A DNA stretch of 64,000 nucleotides from Casuarina equisetifolia (lineage: Eukaryota; Streptophyta; Magnoliopsida; Fagales; Casuarinaceae): NCBI GenBank assembly GCA_028551475.1, contig CM052355.1:28733580-28797579 (forward strand), in the 5' to 3' direction. Position 1 is the stretch's first letter; every line of letters starts with the position of its first letter. The notes under the pieces were generated by a model, which was not told the origin of the DNA, did not search any database, and saw only the letters and a list, made by a program, of their open reading frames with translations. Below, in pieces: positions 24,201 to 35,500 of the stretch. The translations under genes were made by a program, and so were the position numbers.

Positions 24201-25953
24201 TAATCTTCCCTTATCTCTACAAGACCCTCCTAAGAAAGTGAGAATGAAAATTCCAACAGATCAATGCCTAACTACGAGACAGATAATATATCAGGATATG
24301 ATAGAAATTGTTCGCTAAAACATAGACAGAAAGAAGCAAGCATAAGATTGCGGATCTCTAGCATATCAGAAATGAGGCTTCTTTATTTGTTAATATTCTA
24401 CTCAAGTCACAGAAAATTCAACAATAGAACTATCCTTTGGAAAAATGTATAACCAAGAGATATGCAGTCCACAAAGAAATGCAGGACTTTAGGCGTATAT
24501 CTGCAGCATTGATCAGCAAAAGCTTACTATGTCAATGACTTATTAGCTCTAAAAATCACATAGCTATATCACAGATATCATCCACTTGATTACTGACTAC
24601 AAATGTATCTATAGCACATAGAAAGATTAATTGTCATTAAAAATCACGTGACGTCTTTATCATATTCATGGAGTGCCAGTCTAATAATCAGAACGCTGAC
24701 AATTGATCCAACAAATCTTTTAACGATATTATCAGACAATAGTTACTTAGTGTGGTAACTGCATAAGCCAAGGCTCTATCCATCTAAAATTGAAGTAGCC
24801 CACAAATTCTTTAGATTTCAATTCAAAGCAATTACTAACTTTCCCCTTTTTCTAATACCATGCAGATGCAACATTTATCCATCTAAAATTGAAGTAGCCC
24901 ACAAATTCTTTAGATTTCAATTCAAAGCAATTACTAACTTTCCCCTTTTTCTAATACCATGCAGATGCAACATTTAGATGCAAATACCATCATCTTACGT
25001 ATGCCAAATTGAAGAATGCATTTCTATCCCCATTTGTTCAATATTCACAAAGAAGATTATTTGTGTGCTTAACAGCGACAAACACGTTCACAATTTTTCT
25101 TTTGTGATTTATGAAACTTTAGAACACATTTTCAGAATTCCAAACATGAATTCCCATGAACTACAATCAGTCTGTTATTGTTAGCATTCACATTAACATG
25201 ACACTTTAGTTGTCCAACTTGCTTCCCAACGACTTAAATTAGACATCTTCGCTAACTAAACGAGTTCGATTCCACACCCCTCGAAGATGTTTCATTATCA
25301 CTTCATGTTTTCCAACACCTAAAAGAGTAACAAAAATTGTGAAAGATACGTACAGCAGCTTCGGACGCCGTGGCGCCGAAAAAAGACGCCTCAGCTTGAA
25401 GGTCATGAATCACAGCCTTCAGAGACTCGGCTTGTGACTCCAAACCTTTCCCTCTTCTCTTCAGAATCTCCACGGTCTGTTTGGATGTTCTCTCCGCAAA
25501 GTAACCTTCTCCTAACAGAACCTAAATTACAAAATATAATACACTGCACATATCTAGAAATGATACTGAAAGAATGCCATCATTCAATCATTATTACCAG
25601 AAATTCATTTGTGTGAATCAAGCGGCCGGGGAAAAACGCCGCTTTGCCAAACGGAACCTACAAACAGAGTTCGAAGAAAATAACTACGGTGCATCTAGAG
25701 AGATGAAAGATAAATCGTTGATAGAGATAAATTTATAGAGCTTTGCCATGATATCGTGGTGGAGCTCCTCGGGGAGCCTCTGGACGAGGTTGATGATGCT
25801 GCTGTTGTCGGATATGAAGCCTCGCACGCGGTCCAGATCAGCCTGATTCTCCGTAATCGTTTCCTGCACGCGCCTCGCCGCCTTCTGAGCGTCCTCCGCC
25901 GGAAACAGCGAGGCGAGCGGGGTCACTGTCCCCTTCTTCGCTGCTCCTTCCAT
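21230..25953 (-). CDS. URI1: URI/RMP-like unconventional prefoldin
   Basis: URI is a prefoldin-fold scaffold of the R2TP/prefoldin-like chaperone complex that helps assemble RNA polymerases. There are eleven exons: 25953-25747, 25657-25598, 25521-25354, 24229-24159, 23630-23189, 23076-22978, 22860-22827, 22455-22334, 21580-21539, 21452-21381 and 21286-21230, giving 457 aa. Residues 1-145 form the prefoldin alpha fold with the conserved VPFGKAAFFPGRLIHTNEFL and LLGEGYFAERT, flanked by helices. Exon 5 holds three 37-residue repeats built on YARMMSRLDELEREELEAE. The C-terminus KPVSRFKMQRR matches the conserved end of plant URI. All introns are GT-AG except intron 1 (25746-25658), which appears to be GC-AG: only an ATG|GCAAAG donor joins HDIM to VPFG in frame. 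Intron 3 holds a fresh 99-bp tandem duplication. The Arabidopsis counterpart is, from memory, At1g03760. Confidence 0.92.
24777..24974. repeat. 99-bp tandem duplication in URI intron 3
   Basis: Copy 1 (24777-24875) and copy 2 (24876-24974) look identical over the whole unit, from TATCCATCTAAAATTG to CAGATGCAACATT. This is either a recent event or an assembly artefact. It lies well away from the splice sites. Confidence 0.93.
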
Positions 25954-28425
25954 GTTCGCTCGGGAAGGGGTGGGGGGGGAGAGACAGAGAGAGAGAGAGA
26001 GTTGAGCAGAGGTTTATGGTGGGATGACAAAACGCCCCGGTTTGGTGCGCCTCCTACGCTAAGAAGATTAATGGATTTAGAAATTGATTTTCAAGTTAAT
26101 TATTTTTTTCCTTTTCGATAAAAGGATAATAATTTAGGTACATCAATGATCCAAAAGAAATTCATAGTCAAGAATGAAGATGCTTTCAAAATAAATTGAA
26201 GGTAAAAAAGTGCTAAAAAGAATCAATGAATTTTTATTTTTCAATTATCAACATAATGTATTAATCGCTTTGAAAATAACTAGGAAATAATTTACAAGTT
26301 CAATTTGGGTGGTTTGCCTTTGAAAGTCCATGGAGGGAGTGGCTTCCATGGATCCATGACAAGAAAATGAGTACCTTTGAGAGCTAAGAACAAGGGTCCT
26401 AATTTTAGAGTGGATTGTGTAAAATTTTACATATGTTACAATAGCAAATTGTGTGTCAATCCATCTCTTGTGTTCTATTATGTTAATATCTTAGCCTATT
26501 GTGTTCATTATATGTGATATATTTTCTTTTTTACAAGCAAGTTTTAAGAATAAAATGAGTCTGTTAATATAGTATTAAAAATAAAGTATTGTATAAAACA
26601 TTTATCATAATATATCTTTCTAGGTAAAAAGAGATATTGAAATCTAAATATGTGTTTTTTATACTTGTTCACAAACTTAAAAACTTAATTGAGTCAAATA
26701 ATTTTTAATGTATTTTATATTATTAAAATATTAATATATTGCATTCTTTAGAGGGGGTCTCAACTAAATGTTGCCTAGAATAAATGATGGATCATCTTGA
26801 TAAGGTTCAAACAAGTTATCATTTTGGGTTGGTTTAAATTGCATGTCATCTGAGAAAGGCCATAACAACACATCGATTTAGATGGGCCCTGACATTAAAA
26901 CATATATCGATGGGGAAGAAAACTCAGGAGATCTAATTATTGACTTAAGAGGTCTAATCACAAGTGTTTTCAAGGTACAAAAAGAAAAAGAAAGCATAAA
27001 GGACAAGTGGTTTTGAAATGCATAAGTGACGTATCATGTTAGCAAGGAGTTACATACATGTCGTTTTGGTAAGCATAAGCCAGGTGTCATTTTGCATAGG
27101 CATAAAATAAGAAATAAAAGTCTTGACTGAATCTTTGATTGGAAAGTGGAAAAGGCAAATGAAAGGGCGTAAAAAGGCATTGTTCTAGAACAACAAAAGT
27201 AACATAAAAATATTTAAATAATATTGCATCAATGAAATTAAATCAAATGTTGTTACAAGGAAAAATTAGAGATTTGTTACTTCTTATAAGGAGTGGTGGG
27301 CTACATATTCATGCTGTTACTAACAAATAATTTAGATAAAATACGTTCAATTGTATTATCATCTTTAACAACATTTCATTTTAGATATGCATAAAGAACA
27401 TATTGCTATGGAATCATCTAATTGACATATTGTATTAAGAATCTTTGAATGAAATGTCATTTAACATAATTAAACGATTCATTGGTTTAAAGGTCTAAAT
27501 CCCATATCTTTTGAAAATACAAAAATAGAAATCTTTAAATAAAAACTAAATGACTCTCTTTCGTAAGCTGATTTTAAAAATGAATTGACTCTTTTAATAA
27601 AAATCCACTTGAACATAGAAGATTCAATTTCTTTGTATTACAAACACCAAAGAAGACCATGTTTGAGGAACCGCAATAGGGAAACACAAGATGCAAGAGC
27701 CACCAACACATGTTTTATTGTTTGTTCGTATCAACTACCCAATTAGAAGCTTTCAAAGCAAGTGGACATTCAAAATTAAAATATCAACAGCAAGTTAGAC
27801 AGGATTCGCATGGGACGTGGTGGTCTGGGAATATCATCTTTTGGTGAGGGCTCCATCCGTTAGCTATCTCGTTACGAGAAAGTCTTCGCCCACGCGAACG
27901 CGTGGGTGACTTTATATGTATAATTTAATATTATAGACCCACTGCCTCATTGTTTTGTCCGTACAAATGTGTAAGCAATTTTATTACTTATGGTAATTTT
28001 TCTTAAAATTTTAAGATATTATATAAAAAAAAATCTTGTTACTTATAAAATTAATAAATTATTTTTATATTTTTGATGGAACAAAACTCACATTTGATTT
28101 TGAAATCATATTAGAATATAATGATTTATTTCAAAATTTTAAAATATTAAATAAAGAAATTTCATTACTTATAAGACTAAAAACATTCACAATGCTTTTG
28201 GTGGGACAATACTTACATTTAATAATAAGTTTATTTTGAAAATATATTATCCTGCCATAGACCATTTTAATATGATCATAATTTAAACTTAAGAAACAAA
28301 GTCTTCTATTCGCAAAAAGAAATGCAAGAGAGAAATGTATTACTCTTACAAAGTGTATAACCTACAATAAATGATCATTGATTTTATTTTTTTTAATTAA
28401 ACAAAGTAGATGTAAAGAGTCAATT
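25954..28425. other. URI leader and AT-rich spacer
   Basis: A (GA)n tract at 25,979-26,002 reads as CTCTCT in the URI leader. From about 26,100 on the sequence is AT-rich with no gene. A GC-rich palindrome CCCACGCGAACGCGTGGG (27,889-27,906) stands alone in this AT-rich context. Confidence 0.5.
27889..27906. repeat. GC-rich palindrome, Helitron-end-like hairpin
   Basis: The arms CCCACGCG and CGCGTGGG are separated by AA. Such short GC-rich hairpins sit about 10-12 nt before the 3' end of Helitrons. Here no CTRR terminus follows (TGACTTTATATG is seen instead), so a worn Helitron end is only one possible reading. Confidence 0.35.
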
Positions 28426-28438
28426 ATCTACTAGTTCA

Positions 28439-28556
28439 GTTCAGGGGTGTCTCTTTGGCTTAATGGTTAAAAATTAAGAAAACCCTAACCTACGAGTCCA
28501 CCAATGGTTCAAAAGCCCCTCTCCTCCCTATGCGTACATAAAATAAAATAAAAAAA
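28439..28556 (+). mobile_element. tRNA-derived SINE with target duplication
   Basis: An RNA polymerase III A box TGGCTTAATGG (28456-28466) fits TRGYNNARNGG. A near-consensus B box GGTTCAAAAGC follows at 28506-28516, about 50 bp downstream, and an A-rich tail ends near 28,556. The flanks are ATCTACTAGTTCA (28426-28438) and ATCTGCTAGTTCA (28557-28569), a 13-bp target duplication with one mismatch. It is short (about 118 bp) and slightly decayed. Confidence 0.8.
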
Positions 28557-28569
28557 ATCTGCTAGTTCA

Positions 28570-29500
28570 ATAATAAGTTAGTAATGTTTGAGATATTGAA
28601 TTAGAGAGTTCCTAAGTAAAAAAGACCTTGGTAAGTAATTCTATTAAATTAATAATACATGATTTGCAATCTATCATAATCATTAAATTTAAGAAGATAA
28701 AATTTTAACAAAATATTAAATTTAAAATTTAAATCCGATGGATTCATAGATAAAAAAGAAATCTAGTATTTTTAGGATTAAGTTTCCAACCCAAGTTTAT
28801 TAGAAGAAAACACGTTTGAAATGTTATAAAAATAATTATTGTATTATATATCCAGTTCGATTTAAAAATAAATATAATCAGGGCCAGCGTCGCCTGTTAC
28901 CACCCACGGCTGCCAATCGGACAACGCGGTGACGCTGAAACCTGCCTTCGCTTCTCGTGATTGGAGAGTGGGAACCATCTTCCCCGTCGCGCGTGAAGCG
29001 TTCTGCTATCTCTCCTTCGCCCACTTCCCAGAGCATGAACTCTCTCTCTCTCTCTCTCTCACAACAAAAGCTGCAGAGGACATGTCAACAACCTCACCCA
29101 CCTCTCCAATCGGCTTTGTATTGAGAACTCTATGATCAGCAACGTCCTTTTCTTTGTTTAACTTTCGAATCGGGAGCGTAATCAATTCGTTTATGTATCG
29201 GTCGGTGTGTACGACGTATGGTCTTTGAGTGATGGATACTCTTGTCAGGTTTTGGTGGTGAAGAAGGACGTTGTTGCTTAAGGGAATTGTGGGGTTTTGG
29301 TTGCGGTCTATTAGTTGTTAAGCTTTCGTTTTCTGTATCTGATGCTCCGGGGTGGTAGTTCCTAAGTTTGACTCCATTTTAAGCAAGCCCCGGACTTTCT
29401 TAAGCTCGGTTTTGTGATGGGTTTTGGATTGTTTTATTGGATTGTTGATTATCAGTTTAAACGAGAAGTTGGTTGCTGAAGAATTGGAGTTGGTATTGGC
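28570..29500 (+). other. Spacer and probable FLY1 5' leader
   Basis: From about 28,880 the base composition rises and a (CT)n tract is present at 29,041-29,061, as in the leaders of several genes here. This is probably promoter and 5' UTR of the FLY1-type gene. The open frames at 28,929-29,135 (+) and 29,318-29,536 (-) have no family match and are not called. Confidence 0.45.
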
Positions 29501-32500
29501 ATGGTGCGGGTGAATTCTAAAATGGGTGGTGGTCAAAGTTTAAGCTTTTGGTGTTTGGAGCGGAGGGGATTAGGGTTTGTGCTTCGGATTGTATTTGGAT
29601 TTTTGGTTGGTTTCTTGCTTACTGGGCCGGCGGCAGGTCTGAGACCGTTAAGGGAGAGGACTCGGTCCTGGGGCGATGAGGTTGGTATTACAAATTTCAT
29701 GTTCTCCTGTGCTCAACTGAGGTTTGTTATACGTTTTTATTATGCCTTCGACTGGCGATTGGATAAAGAATGTTAAGCAAACGTTAAAGAGTAAGTTTGT
29801 TTGGTATTGCAACCCAAATGCTGTGCCTTTTGGTCAACCTTAAGGGATCTAGGGAATTGTTTTGGATTTACTGTGTCGTGCGCATACTTGAGAGTTGATT
29901 CATGTTGATCGCGCAAGACTGATAAACCAGGTTTACGAGATTCCATTGGAACAGTGTAGATATTAAAATTAAATCACATTTATGGAGTGAGATCGAAAAG
30001 GGGAGTAAAGTTCTAATATGAGTATAAATTTCCTTCTGTGTAGATATTTCGTTGCTTTGTTAGAAGAAAATACTGGTGTTCTTGTGCTCTAAATTTTTCT
30101 TTTGGTTGATGATGGTTAAGAAATAAGTTCCCATTTTTTGGTTTGAGCTGATCAAGCTTTCTGTAAGAAGAATTACCTAGAAACCAAACGTGTTATCAAT
30201 GCTGAATAAGCACTATGGAAAAGAGAAGTTGGAGCCTGCTTCTGTAGTCAGTTGCAAGAAATGTGGAACTCGGAAGTGGCAGGGAAAACATTTTTGGAGT
30301 CATTATTTATCGAGACTATTGGGGGTGGAGATTGATGCATAAATGTGCGAAAATTTCACTTCCTAGCTCTACGTGGTGTCCCAACGTGCAGGACCTTGAT
30401 TAGTAGAGGAATAGCTAAACAACTTAGCTGTACATTAATTTTAATAGGGGGATCTCAATACTTTTTATTTTCTTGTGTCAAGTGTTTGATTGAGTTGACT
30501 GATGTTTTTCAAAGGAAGAGGCAACCTTATCTTAATTTCTCATTATAATGTGGCACTGATTTGGCATAAGTTCTGAGCCAGACGTAATGCTTTTTTCTTG
30601 TTATTGATATTTGTTCTTTTTGCAGTGGCTATTCATTAAAAAAGATGAAAGTGAATTGGGTCCATTTTCTTCATGGAACATAACAGGAACTTACAGAGGT
30701 TTGTAGCTTGAATCCTTTGAATTGATCATCTATCATTGTAGTTACCCTGTTTGTAAAAGTTCATTTTTCAATTACATAACTGCCCTATGATATTTTTAAC
30801 TTTTGTTGCTCTTAAGGGATCATGGCTGTCTTTTTAGCTGCACTAATATAATACTTGCCAGATATTTTTAGTGTATGATGACATGCTGGTTACCTAGGTT
30901 AAAATTTCGTACATGAATTAGTTTGTCACAATGATGATGACAGTATGGAATTACAGACTACACAGTAACTATTAGAATCATTGAATGACTCAGAATTCTG
31001 CTTGGGCATGCATTCTGCTTTATTTACACTATGCCTTTCATGGACATAATGAGCCCCATCTCTTACTTATATTTTGGTATTGCTACTTGACTACTATTGC
31101 ACATAGCTATGGAATTGAAACTGAGCATGATCATGGAGAATTGAGTTGGCTAATCTTAAAAATTTATCTGTGTAGTGGGAAAGGTGTGCACGCTTTTATA
31201 TTTTAAGACAAAAAAGTTTGAAATATAATCTTAAGAATTTTTTAATCTGTGTTTCAATCATATTACTTAGTGTTGCTGTGCCCTCACATGTGTTAGCTTT
31301 AATTTGGTTTCATGGTCTCAAGGTGAATTAGGTATATGTAATTATATGGCTAAGATTTCCGTTCTTAGTTTGATATGTGGAAAGTGGGAATTAAATGTAT
31401 GTGTTGTACTTGCAAATGTAATTAGAAGGTAAAGGCTTAAGATACTTAATTCAGAGAATATTTGAAGACGTTGATACAGATAATTGATTCAGTGAAGTCA
31501 AGTAATTTGGCTACAACTAGCAAGGCCAGGGTTTGGGAGACATTACTTCAGAGTGAACTGATCAATACCAGGATTACTGGTGGTAAGCTGGGGTTTTGGA
31601 TGATACTCTTTGGCTTCATTAGGTGCAAGTGATGTAGCGATACAAGAATAGTCAAGTTGAAGATTTTTTAATGATTTTGAGTTTTGTGAGCTTAATCACG
31701 CAAGGGACATCATTTAATGTTTAAATGAAGTAAGATCTATATGCTTTCAGATCTTGTGGTATGTATCTTTGGTAAAAGCAGGTTTCAATTGAGTCATTTT
31801 TGAAGTTATTGGCACTTTATCCATGGGTTGATAAATGTCACAAAATTCATGTGCTGATTTTTATTTCTTGGGTTGTGTGTTAATTTTTCTAATTTTTTTT
31901 TTAATATAGATTACAGTACTATGTCTAGTTAAAGATTTTTATATTTATTTTTTTTATCAGGATCTCTTAGGATTTTATTTTATTAGTCAAATTAGGAACT
32001 GGAGTCTTTTTGGGTTAAGAGGGATTGGGTGTATCTAGATAGGCTTCACTGTGATCTAAGAATTCAGACTTTGAGTTATGTAATAGAAACAGTGGGTGCT
32101 TTGATCGCTGAGGCACATTGTCACAGCAACGTTCCTCTCTCTCTTTTGTGCATTCTTCTTCATCATTGTTGGTGCATTGTTAGCATTTGCGATATCTTTG
32201 AAACAGCAACAAAGTTCTATCACTTTTTTCCACATTTGCCTCCCTAAATTGGGTTCCTTCTTCCATAATGTATAAACCCTTGAAACCCTAAATCTTTTTG
32301 TGATCTATGGCCATCAAATAAGCCTTCAAATTGCTGCTTCCAGCAAATTCCTGTGACAAGGTCTTTCACTTTTCTAACCGTTTGCAATTAAATGCTGCCT
32401 TTTTTAATGTTAATTCCGTGCACCATGAAGTCTTTCCCTCATCATGACCAACCCTACTTGAAATATTTAGCTAATCCTGAAGTCCACTCACCGAGCACAT

Positions 32501-35500
32501 GTAAAAGAATAAAAAAAAAAGAATCTAACGATGAAGATCCTTAGGTAGATCTAACGCTAAACCTATCAATAATTTGTTGCTTGCTGAAGTCCATTTTCAT
32601 GCATGCCATGCAAAACTCCAGATTTCTTCATCGTCTACTATTTGCTTCTCATGTTTCAACTTGTGCAAAATGTTTTTCATGGATGTTATGGTTAGTTGAA
32701 CACAATATGAACTTAATCATCCAGTTTTCTACAATGCTTCGAAGTGGATGAATACTTACATAATGATCTGATAACCTACAATCTGGACATCTGACTTGCA
32801 GGGTCTTGGAGGTTTCTGGACTCCACAAATAGCTCTTCCAGGTTTTCAGATTTCAGGAAATCCACTGGCAATTCAGTTATTGAGTTGGTTAGTACACCAA
32901 CAAAAATAACTGGCGTACATTATGTTCAGGTGAGTCAGTTTAATTGCAGTATTTCTTGGAAAGTCAGCATTTCTGAGTAGCATCCTTATTCCTTATTATT
33001 GTATAGCTACAGATGTTATATACATTTGTTTTTTGCTTGCAGTATCTATTTCTGATGCGGAAGCCTGTAGTAGGACACTGATTTGCTATTAATACTTTAT
33101 GGTACATGCATCATTTCCATAGCATGCATGTGATTGGATCTGAATACTATCAGAAGCCCAAAGTTCAATGATCAACAAACATAAAGCTCAAATTTGCTAT
33201 CTTCTCATCATAGAGGATGGATCATATATTTGTAGCTCTCTTTTGCCAAAAGAGTTCATAGGAACACCATAATTGCTTTGCCATTTGCTTTTATTTATTA
33301 TAGTTTGTTTATACATGACGTTTGTCTTCCTTTTCATGGTTTTGATGCAGGGAGTAATTATCTTCCATGAGGTGTTTGACAATGAACACAATGTTGGTGG
33401 TGCTCAAATCAGAGTTGAAGGTGTATATATATGGCCTTTTAGGCAACTTCGAATGGTAGCTAGCAGGTAAATCTCATGAAATTAAAATATTATCCCTCCA
33501 TCTAGTGTTCCTGTATGCATATTTTATCATTCTTCGCGCTACATTTATTCTTGCCGTTCTATTCTTTCCATTAGTTGCTCTTTTATGATGGGCTAAAAAT
33601 ACATACTAAAATGCTTATCTTTTATGGCCTCCCACAAGCTTAGATGTCGTACCGTTTTATGCAATAGTACTAGCTTGCCATTTGAGTGACACATATAACT
33701 ATGTCAAGCAACCAGTGTGTTTACAATGCTGGTTAAATTGAGCAATACAGTAAAGCGTTGGGTATCTTCAGAGTGACTATATTGATTTTTCTTGATGTAT
33801 ATGCACAATTTGCTGTCTGATGACTTGGTGATAAGGAAAGAAATGCAAGTAAATGTTGGATTGCATGTAAATATATTTGCACAGCAGATGACACAGAAAG
33901 AGAGGGTACTCAAATGAATATAGAATTGAACTTTGTTACTGATAGGAATGTATAGGGGGATTTACCCAGTGTTCTAGTGTAGTTGTTCATATTCTTCTTT
34001 GAACAATATTTGGAACGAAAAGAGTCAATAGGCAGATTAACTGTATTTGGAACTGTTAGCTGTTTTGATAACAATGACTGTTCGCACTTTTTCTGTGCTG
34101 CTATGTTTCACTTTTTCCCACACTAGGTGGTGATTAGTTTCTGATTTCATTGTTATTTGTGCATTTGAACTTTCTCACCTTTAATTCCCTATGACATTGC
34201 AGTGGAAAAGAGGGAGAGCCAAGTCAAGAAGATTATTATCTTTTGTCTAACCCATATCATTTGGTAATGCTTCTCACCCAACTCATCTATGATTTTGAAA
34301 TTGATTACGATTACTGTCTTTATATTGATAGTTGACATGTCCTGTGTCAAATCTTAGTTTTTCAAGATGCTACACATCATTGTGTAGCTATCATATCCTA
34401 CCATATCCTTATTGAAGAATCATAAACTTAGGAACATCTAATACTCTAGGGTTGGGCTTGAGATTGGGAAATTTTGAAGCTAGTAAGGAAGTTAGTGGGC
34501 ATAGATTCTTAATTCTAAATATTGAACTGATCTTGTTGGCTGTTCTCAAAATCAGCAGCTCTTGTTTTACAGCTGTTTGCATCAAATGATGGGCACCATT
34601 GGTTAGGAAACTAGTGGTTATCATCTTTGGGGGTATATTTGTTGAGAGGGTTCTGAATACTTTCGCTGTTTCAAATTCTTCGTACAGCTCGGAGTTTTCT
34701 CATCCCAGGTGTTCCAAGAATCTCCACGAGATAAGATATGGAGAAGAAAGCATTGTAATCTCATCTTCTTCACTTTGAAGTTAATGCTCGTGTTGCTTCT
34801 ATTTTGTAACTTATGTCTGTTTTGCTCTTATACATTAGTAATTCTATTTTACATGCTGCAGCACCAACTTATGAAATGGAGAAACATTGTAATATTGAAA
34901 TTGCGGCCCAAATTTCACGTGTTCCATATGCCCAAAATGGTACTTGAGCTTTCTCCACTTATAAAACCTTTCCTTTTCTGCTTTCCCCCTTCTTGTGCTT
35001 GATTTATGTCTACAAACATCTAGAAAAAGAGCCCTTTGAAAGTAAAAAAATGCTGCTCTTCTTTGGTTTTACTTACGTATTTCACACATTCCTGTAGATG
35101 GGGATCATGATCGTTATCATATGGAAGGTCTAATGGAAAGTCCTGCAGTGGATGGTGATGGGGATTGCTTCTCACCCTTGCTACTAAATGCTACTTCTGT
35201 CAACATCGAGGTCTACTATAACAAGGCAGTGAACTATACCTTGATGGTTACCTTTGTATCCTTCAGACATAATCACTCTAAATTTAGCAAAATGTTATTA
35301 GCCTCTTTTGGGTGGATTCCTTAGCTGTTTTCATCAGGTCTCGTTCCTTCAAGTTCTTCTATTAATTCGGCAGATGGAACATGGCAACACTCAATCTGTA
35401 AGAAATTTGTCTAAAACATAGTTGAGAATATAGATACATATATATATATCATATTTGTCAACATTCATTTGGCTTTGTGATTTCCTAAAAGTAATGGTTC

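Noticed and set aside
17894-25953. MIC60-like fragment as the 3' part of the URI gene
   Set aside because: URI ends at a conserved C-terminus (KPVSRFKMQRR, stop at 21,230); the fragment belongs to another family and is out of frame with itself.
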